This document shows positions 39,941 through 47,630 of a stretch of 53,258 nt of DNA, piece by piece. This stretch comes from Solobacterium sp. (GTDB taxonomy: Bacteria > Bacillota_I > Bacilli_A > Erysipelotrichales > Erysipelotrichaceae). Where the stretch lies: assembly GCA_017433125.1 (NCBI GenBank), contig JAFRHT010000098.1, positions 1 through 53,258 of the forward strand, read 5' to 3'. Each line of letters begins with the position of its first letter. Positions within the stretch are counted from its first letter, which is position 1. The notes below the pieces were generated by a model that was given only the letters and a program-made list of their open reading frames with translations, was not told the DNA's origin and did no database searches. The position numbers and the translations under genes were made by a program.

Positions 39941-40829
39941 ACGCCGCGGTTGTCGTACCGTGTTCGAAATAATGCTTCACCTCCGTTCTGTCCATGATTT
40001 CGTAAACCCCGATCCGGCCGCCGTCAGCCGTGTCATACAGCCGCTGGCAGGATACGCCATCCAGCACATCCTGCAGCTGATATGCCGGTACACCCAGTTC
40101 TATCAGGCGGCGGATGGCTCCAAGGCAGGAAAAACTGTGCAGGCTGGTTACCACCAGATGGCCGGTCAGGGCTGAGCGTACAGCCATCCGGGCCGCAGTA
40201 CTGTCACGGATTTCCCCGATCATGATGATGTCGGGGTCATGACGCATGAGCTGTTTGATTCCGTCCGCATAGCCCAGGTTCTGCTTTTCATTGACCTGAA
40301 GCTGAACGTATTTATCCGAATAGACCTCCACCGGATCCTCGAGGGTATAGATCTTCTTGTGTGTCGCATGATCAAGGATCGCGTACAGGGTTGTTGTCTT
40401 GCCGGAACCGGTTGGACCGCTGAAAACATACAGCCCGCTCCGGTGCCGGGTGATATTGCTGAACCATTCTTCCTGGGCGGGATCCGCGGAAAGGATGGAC
40501 AGGGGGATGGAGCCGTGGTTATTGAGGATTCGCAGCACCCCGCTGGTAATATGGAAACTGGATACGACCGCAAATCGAAGGGCCAGGACCTGGCCGTCCA
40601 CGTCTGTTTCGAATCTGCCGGTCTGCGGCTCCAGCACATTTGTCACATCCAGATCGGCGCGGTACATCAGATACCGGAAGAAAGCCGGGTCGTACTGTTT
40701 CCGCAGCTGCCGCATCTCACCCCGGACCCGCATTTCCGTTCGGACTTCCGCATCCCGCAGGCTGAAGTGTATATCCGTGACATGATGTTTCAGCGCGGTT
40801 CTGAGACAATCCCTGAGCAACTCTTCCAT
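39858..40829 (-). CDS. comGA: ComGA, competence pilus assembly ATPase
   Basis: A 323-residue GspE/PilB-family ATPase without the longer N-terminal domain of PilB. Walker A is GPTGSGKT (138-145), the Asp box precedes it (YTLEDPVE follows), and the Walker B region is RHDPDIIMIGEIRD (from 196), with TSLHS as the His box. It powers pseudopilus assembly for DNA uptake. GGGAG lies 7 bases before ATG 40829. It heads a tight seven-gene operon (comGA-GG) with overlapping genes. No ComK or SigX-type box was recognised upstream, so the competence trigger is not evident. Confidence 0.93.
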   Translation of the reverse strand: MEELLRDCLRTALKHHVTDIHFSLRDAEVRTEMRVRGEMRQLRKQYDPAFFRYLMYRADLDVTNVLEPQTGRFETDVDGQVLALRFAVVSSFHITSGVLRILNNHGSIPLSILSADPAQEEWFSNITRHRSGLYVFSGPTGSGKTTTLYAILDHATHKKIYTLEDPVEVYSDKYVQLQVNEKQNLGYADGIKQLMRHDPDIIMIGEIRDSTAARMAVRSALTGHLVVTSLHSFSCLGAIRRLIELGVPAYQLQDVLDGVSCQRLYDTADGGRIGVYEIMDRTEVKHYFEHGTTTAAFVPLASKLAEAVAAGLVSADQAAADLD

Positions 40830-40919
40830 AACCGTTCTCCCACATACTTTATTTGCCTGTCCGGATGGAATGACGCATTTTTCCCGGGATATCTTTTCTG
40901 AGAGGCTTCCCTGCGCGCA

Positions 40920-40947
40920 TTGACAAGGTCTGCTGATTCTTTAAAAT
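40920..40947 (+). promoter_or_regulatory. Promoter for efp
   Basis: Perfect TTGACA (40920-40925), a 16-base spacer and TAAAAT (40942-40947). It is divergent from the comG operon. Confidence 0.82.
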
Positions 40948-40970
40948 TATTTACATAGGAGTGTGAAATT

Positions 40971-41528
40971 ATGGTTATAGTCAATGATCTGAAGCCGGGT
41001 CAGTCGTTCGAATACGAAAAAGGCATCTACACGGTCCTGAATGTGGACCACAATAAAACTGCCATGCGGCAGATGATTATCAAAGTCAAGGTCAAGAACA
41101 TGCGCACCGGCGTTATCAATGAACTTTCCTTCACCGGCGGTGACAAGGTCGAACCGGCCCATATCGAAAAGAAGGAAATGCAGTATCTGTACGATGCCGG
41201 TGATGAACTGGTGTTCATGGATACGTCCACATACGATCAGATCGGGATCCCGAAGGAACGTCTGGAATGGGAAATGAAGTTCATGAAGGCGAACGAAATG
41301 GTCAATGTCACCATGTACGATAACGAGGTGCTGGGCGTTTCCCTGCCCGATAAAGTGGAACTGCAGATTGTCGAGTGCGAGGAAGCCGTAAAGGGAGACA
41401 CTGCCACTTCCGCCACCAAGAACGCTGTCGTGGAAACCGGGCTGGAAATCAAGGTGCCGCTGTTCATCAAGAACGGTGAGATTGTGGTGATTTCCACCGC
41501 TGACGGAAAGTATTCCGGCCGCGCTTAA
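40971..41528 (+). CDS. efp: Elongation factor P with atypical loop
   Basis: A 185-residue EF-P with the three-domain layout (KOW-like domain 1, two OB domains). The start VIVNDLKPGQSFEYEKG and the C-terminal VETGLEIKVPLFIKNGEIVVISTADGKYSGR are typical. EF-P relieves ribosome stalling at polyproline. The domain 1 loop, usually KPGKG with a modified Lys at about 32, reads NVDHNKTAMRQ here; aligning back from KVKN, the tip residue is Met32. Lys29 is three residues off. AGGAG lies about 8 bases before ATG 40971. A strong terminator follows, so it is monocistronic. Confidence 0.95.
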   Translation: MVIVNDLKPGQSFEYEKGIYTVLNVDHNKTAMRQMIIKVKVKNMRTGVINELSFTGGDKVEPAHIEKKEMQYLYDAGDELVFMDTSTYDQIGIPKERLEWEMKFMKANEMVNVTMYDNEVLGVSLPDKVELQIVECEEAVKGDTATSATKNAVVETGLEIKVPLFIKNGEIVVISTADGKYSGRA

Positions 41529-41542
41529 GAAACAACCGGAAA

Positions 41543-41569
41543 AGTCATATGCCCGCATATGGCTTTTTT
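41543..41569 (+). terminator. Terminator after efp
   Basis: 10-bp stem AGTCATATGC/GCATATGGCT (41543-41564, one G-T pair) with a 2-base loop followed by six Ts. Confidence 0.85.
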
Positions 41570-41585
41570 CATTCATGCATATTAC

Positions 41586-41613
41586 TTGTCTTCTGGGTGA
41601 TTCCTGCTATGAT
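41586..41613 (+). promoter_or_regulatory. Promoter of the ribU riboswitch transcript
   Basis: TTGTCT (41586-41591), a 16-base spacer and an extended -10 TGC-TATGAT (41605-41613). Confidence 0.72.
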
Positions 41614-41622
41614 GACAATGGT

Positions 41623-41779
41623 AAAACTCAGGGCTGGGTGAAATTCCCGACCGGCGGTATACCCCGCGAACCGCAGCAGCGGAACGAGCCGGTGCAACTC
41701 CGGCGGCGACAGTACAGTCTGGATGAAAGAGTTTCTTTTGTTTTGAACCCGGAGGTTTTTATCACAAGCCTCTTTTTTT
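41623..41779 (+). promoter_or_regulatory. FMN riboswitch (RFN element) with attenuator
   Basis: The RFN consensus is clear: GGGTGAAATTCCCGACCGGC (from 41636), CCCGCGA, GGTGCAACTCCGG, CGACAGT and AGTCTGGATGAAAGAG. Helix P1 is AAACTC (41624-41629) with GAGTTT (41729-41734). A terminator stem GAGGTTT/AAGCCTC (41752-41772) plus seven Ts follows, before the ribU ribosome site. FMN binding should favour termination and lower ribU expression. Confidence 0.95.
41752..41779 (+). terminator. Riboswitch-controlled terminator before ribU
   Basis: 7-bp stem GAGGTTT/AAGCCTC (one G-T pair) with loop TTATCAC and seven Ts at 41773-41779. Confidence 0.8.
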
Positions 41780-41800
41780 GAGGTAGGGAGGAAAACACTC

Positions 41801-42388
41801 ATGCATTCATCTGTCAGAACCTTAACCAAAATTGCTGTCTTGTCTGCCGTGGCCTTCGTGCTGATGTACTTTGATTTCCCGCTGCCGTTTATTCCGTCCT
41901 TTTACAAACTGGACTTCAGTGAAACCGCGGTTATGGCCGGCGGCTTTGCGATGGGACCGGGGGCCGCAGTAGCCATTGAAGGAGTGAAGATCCTGCTCAA
42001 GCTCCTTTTCAAGGGAACAGATACGGCTTACGTCGGCGAACTGGCCAATTTCCTGATCGGCTGTGCCTTCGTCCTGCCGGCATCCTTTATGTACCGGAAG
42101 GAAAAGACCAGGCAGCGGGCGCTGATGGGGCTGGCAGCCGGCACCGTGTGCATGACCGCCGTCGGTGTGATTATCAACTATGCTGTCCTTCTGCCGGCAT
42201 ATTCGTTCTTCTATCAGCTGCCGATGGAAGTGCTGATCGGCATGGGAACTGCGCTGATCCCGTTTATTACGGACAAGCTGACATTCGTGCTGCTGGCGAC
42301 CACGCCGTTCAATATCATCAAGGGTGTCCTGGTCAGCATTGTGACGATTCTGCTGTACAAGCGGATCTCACCGCTGCTGCACAGTTAA
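41801..42388 (+). CDS. ribU: Riboflavin ECF transporter S component RibU
   Basis: A 195-residue membrane protein with about six helices. Family features are YKLDFSETAVMAGGFAMGP near 35-53 and the FKGTDTAYVGELANFLIGC segment (about 70-88), both typical of RibU. It captures riboflavin and works with the shared EcfT-EcfA energising module, which is not in this window. AGGGAGG precedes ATG 41801. The FMN riboswitch directly upstream confirms the substrate class. No riboflavin synthesis operon is visible nearby, so uptake may be important to the cell. Confidence 0.94.
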   Translation: MHSSVRTLTKIAVLSAVAFVLMYFDFPLPFIPSFYKLDFSETAVMAGGFAMGPGAAVAIEGVKILLKLLFKGTDTAYVGELANFLIGCAFVLPASFMYRKEKTRQRALMGLAAGTVCMTAVGVIINYAVLLPAYSFFYQLPMEVLIGMGTALIPFITDKLTFVLLATTPFNIIKGVLVSIVTILLYKRISPLLHS

Positions 42389-42390
42389 GC

Positions 42391-42423
42391 AAAAAAAATC
42401 CGGAACTGCTGTTCCGGATTTTT
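42391..42423. terminator. Bidirectional terminator between ribU and the regulator
   Basis: 10-bp perfect stem AATCCGGAAC/GTTCCGGATT (42397-42420) with loop TGCT, eight As on the left and Ts on the right. It serves both convergent genes. Confidence 0.9.
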
Positions 42424-42431
42424 ATATGGTT

Positions 42432-43076
42432 TCAGCGGCGGCCGCGGATTTCATCGAGATAGCTGTAAACGGTGACTTTGGTGATCCCGAGTTTTTCCGC
42501 CACCAGGTCGATGCTGCCCTTGACCAGGAAGATGCCCTTGGCATCCATGAAGCGCAGTTTTTCAATCCGCTCACTGCGGGTCAGCCCGGAAGTATCGGGA
42601 CCAAGGATGTTGTTTACCAGCGCCCGGACCATGTCGGCGACTCCGACATTGTCACTGTAGAGATCAATGGTTTCATCCTCACTGTCACCGGCCGGTATGC
42701 GCAGGTGCAGGGGGAGGGTGTCCGCATCTTCCGGGATGACTTCAGCCAGGTTGATGCACATGGCGCCGGACAGTTCATTTCCGCTGTCACGGATCAGGAT
42801 CGTGGAAGAGCGGATCAGATGGCCTTCGGCTGTTTCAAAATAATAGTTTGTGACAAAATCCCGTTCCAGCTGGGAGGACAGCAGCACCTGCCGGATCAGG
42901 TGATCAAAACTGTCGCCGGTCTTCCTGCCGGTGACGGTACCGTTGGCAACATAGACAACGGAGTGTTCAGGATTATGCAGGTCATGGATAACCACCTCGC
43001 AGCGGGATCCGAATGTCTGCACCAGCATATCCGCCATGGCTGTATATGGCTGCAGTTCCTGTCTGATTTCTGTCAT
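42432..43076 (-). CDS. YheO/DauR-like transcriptional regulator (PAS-like plus HTH)
   Basis: A 214-residue regulator. The N-terminal 110 residues match the PAS-like YheO domain (SRCEVVIHDLHNPEHSVVYVANG). The C-terminal 50 residues form a helix-turn-helix (KGSIDLVAEKLGITKVTVYSYLDEI). DauR of Pseudomonas, from this family, represses D-arginine use. Here the gene is divergent from ridA and a D-amino acid-type PLP enzyme, so it probably controls them. GGAGG lies only 4 bases before ATG 43076. The ligand is unknown. Confidence 0.87.
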   Translation of the reverse strand: MTEIRQELQPYTAMADMLVQTFGSRCEVVIHDLHNPEHSVVYVANGTVTGRKTGDSFDHLIRQVLLSSQLERDFVTNYYFETAEGHLIRSSTILIRDSGNELSGAMCINLAEVIPEDADTLPLHLRIPAGDSEDETIDLYSDNVGVADMVRALVNNILGPDTSGLTRSERIEKLRFMDAKGIFLVKGSIDLVAEKLGITKVTVYSYLDEIRGRR

Positions 43077-43148
43077 ATGCCCTCCGTATAAATAGTTATA
43101 GAAAATTAAACAATTCCATATAAAAATGTATCATATACTGGCGGTAAA

Positions 43149-43159
43149 TGCAATTTGCA
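43149..43159. promoter_or_regulatory. Candidate operator palindrome TGCAA-T-TTGCA
   Basis: A perfect 5-bp inverted repeat with one central base in the AT-rich divergent gap between the regulator and ridA, just upstream of the ridA -35 box. It may be the regulator's binding site; this is inference. Confidence 0.4.
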
Positions 43160-43170
43160 CAGTGATTTTA

Positions 43171-43197
43171 TTGACTGTATATAAAAAATTCTATAAA
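43171..43197 (+). promoter_or_regulatory. Promoter for the ridA operon
   Basis: TTGACT (43171-43176), a 15-base spacer and TATAAA (43192-43197). The short spacer suggests a promoter that may need activation. Confidence 0.5.
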
Positions 43198-43235
43198 CTG
43201 AAAGTGAAAATAATACAGTTAAAGGAGGATCGTTC

Positions 43236-43607
43236 ATGGCGGAAACAAAGAAGGGACATTACAGTCCCGGGATTGTGCACAACGGTCTGCTGTACGTATC
43301 GGGACAGCTGCCGGTCAATGCCGCAACCGGGAAAATCGCGGAAGGCGGGGTTCGGGAACAGACCCTGCAGGCGCTGGCCAATCTCGACAAAGTACTGACC
43401 GATTTCGGCACCGACCGGACAAAGGTGCTGCAGTGCCGGGTGTATACCCCGGATGTGGCGCTTTGGGATGAAATCAATGCGGTATACGCGGAATACTTCG
43501 GGGATCACAAGCCGTCCCGCACGATTGTCCCGACCAGCGGCCTGCACTACGGCAGCCTGATTGAAATCGAAGCTCTGGCGGTGTGTGAAGAGGGGGAAAA
43601 GGCATGA
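43236..43607 (+). CDS. ridA: RidA-family enamine/imine deaminase
   Basis: A 123-residue RidA (YjgF/UK114) protein. The active-site arginine is Arg95 (PSRT), with Glu110 fifteen residues later, as in Arg105/Glu120 of E. coli RidA. The family hydrolyses reactive enamines and imines such as 2-aminoacrylate that PLP enzymes release. A strong AAAGGAGG site precedes ATG 43236. It overlaps the next gene by 4 bases (ATGA); that gene encodes a PLP enzyme of the D-serine dehydratase fold, a natural partner. Confidence 0.92.
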   Translation: MAETKKGHYSPGIVHNGLLYVSGQLPVNAATGKIAEGGVREQTLQALANLDKVLTDFGTDRTKVLQCRVYTPDVALWDEINAVYAEYFGDHKPSRTIVPTSGLHYGSLIEIEALAVCEEGEKA

Positions 43608-44716
43608 ACTACCATGAACTGGACACCCCGGCTCTGATCATTGACCAGGACATCATGATGGATAATATCCGCTTCATGCAGGCATACGCCGACCGCAATC
43701 ATGTCAGTCTGCGGCCGCATACCAAGACCCACAAGATCCCGGAGATCGCGAAACTGCAGGAAGAATGCGGCGCCCGGGGAATTGCGGTGGCCAAGGTCGG
43801 GGAAGCGGAAGTGATGGCCGCCCACGGTCTGAAGGATATCTTTATTGCCAACGAAATTATCGGCACTGTCAAGCTGCAGCGGATCAGAGCGCTGATGGAA
43901 CAGGGAATCGACATGTCCTTCGGCATGGACAGTATTGAAGGCGCGGAAATGATCCAGAACGTCTTTGCCGGCAGCGGCCTGAAGGCCCAGGTGCTGGTGG
44001 AGATCGAAGTCGGGGAGAACCGGTCCGGCGTGGTGGAGGAAACGTATTTCAGGAAACTGCTCGGTTACCTGCGAGAGCACTGCCCCGACATCCATCTCAA
44101 GGGGGTCTTCTCCCATGACGGGCATTCCTACAGTGCCCCGGATCTGGATGGCTGCCGGGAGATTGATCTGGCGGCCCAGGAGAGGACCCTGGGGTTTGCG
44201 GCAATCGCCAGGGAGATGGGCTTTGACATCACCACGGTCAGCATCGGCTCTACACCGTCCCTGACCCATGATTTCCCGATTCTGGACGGGGTGACGGAAC
44301 TGCGGCCGGGCACCTATATCCTGATGGATGCTTCGCAGGGACGGGCCTATGGTTCCATGGACCGCTGTGCTGCTTATGTGCTGGCTACCGTGATCTCAAA
44401 ACCGACGGATGAAAGAGTAATTCTTGATGTCGGTGCGAAGGGGATTACCAAACAGAAACGGTCGCAGGGCATATGTGCTTCCGGCGGCATGGGCGATATC
44501 CGGGAATTTCCGGGCACAACGATTTATGATGTATATGACGAACACGCAATCATCTACAGCCATGACATGCATGATCATGTCAAGGTCGGCGACAAAGTAA
44601 CGATCATTCCCGTGCACATCTGCCCGACCATGAACCTGCAGGAGAAGGTCTGGCTGGTGTCCGGCGAAGAAATCACCGCGGAACTGACGGTCAGCTGCCG
44701 CGGCAGACTGCAGTAA
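43604..44716 (+). CDS. PLP enzyme of the D-serine dehydratase/D-threonine aldolase family
   Basis: A 370-residue fold-type III PLP enzyme. The Schiff-base lysine is Lys41 in RPHTKTHK, the alanine racemase-like barrel continues through GIAVAKVGEAEVM and VEIEVGENRSGV, and the C-terminal metal site is His338-x-Cys340 in PVHICPT. This pattern fits the DSD1/D-threonine aldolase family, acting on D-serine, D-threonine or 3-hydroxy-D-aspartate. RidA next door favours a dehydratase that releases 2-aminoacrylate, but an aldolase is equally compatible with sequence. The stop lies 17 bases before iadA with a strong ribosome site between. Confidence 0.87.
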   Translation: MNYHELDTPALIIDQDIMMDNIRFMQAYADRNHVSLRPHTKTHKIPEIAKLQEECGARGIAVAKVGEAEVMAAHGLKDIFIANEIIGTVKLQRIRALMEQGIDMSFGMDSIEGAEMIQNVFAGSGLKAQVLVEIEVGENRSGVVEETYFRKLLGYLREHCPDIHLKGVFSHDGHSYSAPDLDGCREIDLAAQERTLGFAAIAREMGFDITTVSIGSTPSLTHDFPILDGVTELRPGTYILMDASQGRAYGSMDRCAAYVLATVISKPTDERVILDVGAKGITKQKRSQGICASGGMGDIREFPGTTIYDVYDEHAIIYSHDMHDHVKVGDKVTIIPVHICPTMNLQEKVWLVSGEEITAELTVSCRGRLQ

Positions 44717-44733
44717 CAGCAGGAGGAAAAAAC

Positions 44734-45885
44734 ATGATTATTCTTAAGAATGCGGACGTATACGCGCCCGAACATCTCGGTAAACGGGATATCCTGGTTG
44801 CCGGAAACAGAATCGAGAAAATTGCCGAACATCTGGATGGTTACGAAAACATTGCTGAAGCCGAAGTCATCGACCTGCAGGGCCGGAAAACCGTTCCGGG
44901 CTATATCGACATGCATGAGCACATCACCGGAGGCGGCGGTGAAAAGGGTTTTGCCAGCCGGGTTCCGGAAGCGCAGGCAGGCATCCTGCTGGGCAATGGC
45001 ATCACTACCGTGCTGGGCATGCTCGGCACTGACGGCGTAACCCGCAGTCTGGAAAACCTCGTGGCCAAGGCTTATGCGTTCCGCGAAGAAGGCATCCGGG
45101 CCTATACCCTGACAGGTTTCTACGGATATCCGACGCCGACCCTGCTGGAGAATGTCGAACGGGATGTGATGATGATTGACACGATGATCGGTGTCAAGAC
45201 CAGCATGTCTGACCACCGCAGCTCCAACCTGACTGCGGCGCAGCTGATCGATCTGGCTACCCAGGCCAGACGCGGCGGCATGCTGTCAGGCAAGGCCGGC
45301 ATTGTGACAATCCACGTGGGCCCGGGTCCGGATATGCTCAAGCCGCTGTTTGAAGCGGTAGAACTGTGCGACGTCCCGATCCAGAAGTTTATCCCGACCC
45401 ATATGGGCCGCACTGACGCGCTGTTCTCTGAAGCCATGAAGTTTGCGAAGATGGGCGGGTTTATTGACATTACTGCCAAAAATGAGGATCTGGAAGGGGT
45501 CAGTGCGAAGATTCTGCGCTACTTTGAACAGGATCCGGAAAACAGGCATCTGACCATGACCAGCGACGGCTTCGGCAGCATGCAGAAGTACAACGAACGC
45601 ATGGAAGTCATCGGCTATACCTACGCGTCACCGTCCTGCCTGCACAATACGGTCCGCTACCTGGTTCAGGAAAAGAACGTGCCGCTGGAACTGGCCCTGA
45701 CGCTGGTTACCGTCAATCCGGCCGATGTACTGAATCTCAAAGGCCAGCGCGGCTGCCTGAAGGAAAACGCCTTCGCCGACATCAATGTCTATGACGATGA
45801 CATGAATCTGCAGTATGTCTTCACGGAAGGCCGCAAGGCAGTCTGGGATCACGAACTGAAGATGCGGGGCATGTTCGAGGAATAA
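44734..45885 (+). CDS. iadA: Isoaspartyl dipeptidase
   Basis: A 383-residue amidohydrolase. The metal motif is His61-x-His63 in PGYIDMHEHITGGGG, the bridging lysine is Lys155 in GVKTSMSDHRSS, and the catalytic aspartate is Asp278 in SDGFGS. These match IadA, which cleaves beta-aspartyl dipeptides that arise from damaged asparagine or aspartate. CAGGAGG precedes ATG 44734. It ends the three-gene operon; a hairpin terminator follows. The combination with RidA and a D-amino acid-type PLP enzyme suggests salvage of damaged or D-residue peptides. Confidence 0.93.
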   Translation: MIILKNADVYAPEHLGKRDILVAGNRIEKIAEHLDGYENIAEAEVIDLQGRKTVPGYIDMHEHITGGGGEKGFASRVPEAQAGILLGNGITTVLGMLGTDGVTRSLENLVAKAYAFREEGIRAYTLTGFYGYPTPTLLENVERDVMMIDTMIGVKTSMSDHRSSNLTAAQLIDLATQARRGGMLSGKAGIVTIHVGPGPDMLKPLFEAVELCDVPIQKFIPTHMGRTDALFSEAMKFAKMGGFIDITAKNEDLEGVSAKILRYFEQDPENRHLTMTSDGFGSMQKYNERMEVIGYTYASPSCLHNTVRYLVQEKNVPLELALTLVTVNPADVLNLKGQRGCLKENAFADINVYDDDMNLQYVFTEGRKAVWDHELKMRGMFEE

Positions 45886-45897
45886 CCGCATGATTTC

Positions 45898-45930
45898 ATG
45901 ACCCGAGGTATAAACCCCGGGTCATTTCTT
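45898..45930 (+). terminator. Terminator after iadA
   Basis: ATGACCCG (45898-45905) pairs with CGGGTCAT (45918-45925), followed by TTCTTT. Confidence 0.72.
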
Positions 45931-45939
45931 TATGGTGTA

Positions 45940-45948
45940 TGCTATAAT
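45940..45948 (+). promoter_or_regulatory. Extended -10 promoter for the cmk-der-gpsA operon
   Basis: TGC-TATAAT (45940-45948), 24 bases before the first gene. No clear -35. Confidence 0.65.
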
Positions 45949-45972
45949 ACTTTGGATAATGGAGATTGCAGT

Positions 45973-46953
45973 ATGACCAAATATTCTCGAACAGCTAAAT
46001 ACGAAGACCTGCGCAGCCGTCTTCAGAATGATGCCGAAGAAGATATCCGCAGCCGGGAACTGTCGCAGTATGAGCGGCGGCTGAACCAGATCAGCGCGAA
46101 TAACTTCGAGGCCCCGAAGGAATACAATCCGGCCGATCATGACCCGATTCATGCCCGGCGCAAACAGTATCAGGAACCAGCCCCGGCACCGCTTGCGGAA
46201 CCGGTGCGCCCGGCCATTGAGGATTCTTCCGACAATATCGGTTTCAATCCGTCCAGCATGCGGAATGAAAACTATACTTCCGCGTTCAACAACGAATATC
46301 TGAACGAATACATCAAGGAAGTAAAGCAGTACAATATCGACCAGGGCACGGCTTCGAGCACGAATACCGACCTCGATATCCTGCGTTCCCTGCGCGGCGA
46401 CCGTCCGGCCCCGAGCAAGCCGTATCCGGATGAGCCGACCATTGAGGTTCCCTACAGCCGTCCGGTAACGGGCCGTCCGGCACCAGCCCCGGCCCCGACA
46501 CCAGCCCCGGCTCCGGCACCGGCCAGAAGGCAGGAAGAGTCGACTGCCACTATGGATATCCCGTTCTTCCGCAGTGATCCGGATGAGGATTTCATCCGTG
46601 ATGACCGTCAGAACGGCACCAAGACCATGACCCGTGAAGACATTGCGGCCGAAGTACAGAGCCTGCTCCGTGAACAGGAACAGCCCCAGCCGCAGCCGGC
46701 CCCTGTCTATGAGAACCGCCCGGCAGCCACCCGTGTGGAAGACTCGCGCTCGGCTCACCAGCAGCTGCTTAATGAGACGACCCAGATGCGGGCTCAGCTG
46801 GATGATTATGAAGACAACCTGACTGAAGTCAGCGATAAGATGCAGCGCACCAACCAGGTGCTGAATATCGTCCTGATTGTGCTGATCGTCGTCCTGATCG
46901 CCGTGCTCGGCCTCGTCATTTACTGGATACTGCTTTCGAAAGGAATTCTCTGA
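45973..46953 (+). CDS. Tail-anchored proline-rich protein of unknown function
   Basis: A 326-residue protein with a basic, helical N-terminus (TKYSRTAKYEDLRSRLQND), long disordered segments including a PAPAPAPTPAPAPAPA run (about 172-189), a predicted coiled coil near 265-297 (SAHQQLLNETTQMRAQLDDY), and a single C-terminal membrane helix (about 299-321) with a 5-residue tail. It has no signal peptide, so it should be a cytoplasmic protein anchored by its C-terminus. GGAGA precedes ATG 45973. It overlaps cmk by one base (TGATG), so it is the first gene of that operon. Family not recognised. Confidence 0.78.
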   Translation: MTKYSRTAKYEDLRSRLQNDAEEDIRSRELSQYERRLNQISANNFEAPKEYNPADHDPIHARRKQYQEPAPAPLAEPVRPAIEDSSDNIGFNPSSMRNENYTSAFNNEYLNEYIKEVKQYNIDQGTASSTNTDLDILRSLRGDRPAPSKPYPDEPTIEVPYSRPVTGRPAPAPAPTPAPAPAPARRQEESTATMDIPFFRSDPDEDFIRDDRQNGTKTMTREDIAAEVQSLLREQEQPQPQPAPVYENRPAATRVEDSRSAHQQLLNETTQMRAQLDDYEDNLTEVSDKMQRTNQVLNIVLIVLIVVLIAVLGLVIYWILLSKGIL

Positions 46954-47630
46954 TGAAGATCAATATCGCCATCGACGGGCCGAGTGCCGCCGGCAAAAGC
47001 ACTATTTCGGAACTGCTGGCCAAACGCCTGAACTATGTGCATCTTGACACCGGTGCCATGTACCGCTGTACAGCCATGAAGGCCCTGCAGTGCGGTATTG
47101 CGCTGGATGATGAACAGGGAGTTGTGGACATGCTTGCGGATACGGAAATCCGCATATCCCCGGACGGTACGGTTTTTCTGGACGGCCAGGATGTCACCGC
47201 AGCCATTCGTAAGGATGAGATTTCCATGGCGGCAAGTGATGTTTCCAAGCATAAGGAAGTCCGCCGGGTTCTGGTTGAAAGGCAGCAGAAACTGGCTGCT
47301 GAAAAGGGCTACATCATGGATGGCCGTGATATCGGCACTGTCGTGCTGAAGGATGCGGAGGTCAAGATCTATCTCACTGCATCTTCTTATGCCCGGGCCT
47401 TGCGGCGGCTGAAGCAGAACCGGGAAAACAACATATCCGATGTTGATCTGGAAACCATTCAGAAAGAAATTGAAGCCCGTGATTATCAGGATATGCACCG
47501 GGAGAATTCCCCGCTGACCAAGGCGGAGGATGCCATTGAGGTGGACAGTTCCGATCTCAGCATTGAGGAAACCGTGGAACGGATCATGGCGGTGGCCAGG
47601 CCGTTCATCACCGCAGAGGAAACCGTATGA
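46953..47630 (+). CDS. cmk: Cytidylate kinase
   Basis: A 225-residue P-loop kinase of the bacterial CMP kinase type. The P-loop is GPSAAGKST (9-17), LDTGAMYR is the CMP-binding motif (31-38), GRDIGTVV lies near 124-131, and the RxxLxQNxENNISD lid contains the typical charged residues. It phosphorylates CMP and dCMP. AAAGGAA lies about 8 bases before ATG 46953. It overlaps der by 4 bases. Confidence 0.96.
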   Translation: MKINIAIDGPSAAGKSTISELLAKRLNYVHLDTGAMYRCTAMKALQCGIALDDEQGVVDMLADTEIRISPDGTVFLDGQDVTAAIRKDEISMAASDVSKHKEVRRVLVERQQKLAAEKGYIMDGRDIGTVVLKDAEVKIYLTASSYARALRRLKQNRENNISDVDLETIQKEIEARDYQDMHRENSPLTKAEDAIEVDSSDLSIEETVERIMAVARPFITAEETV

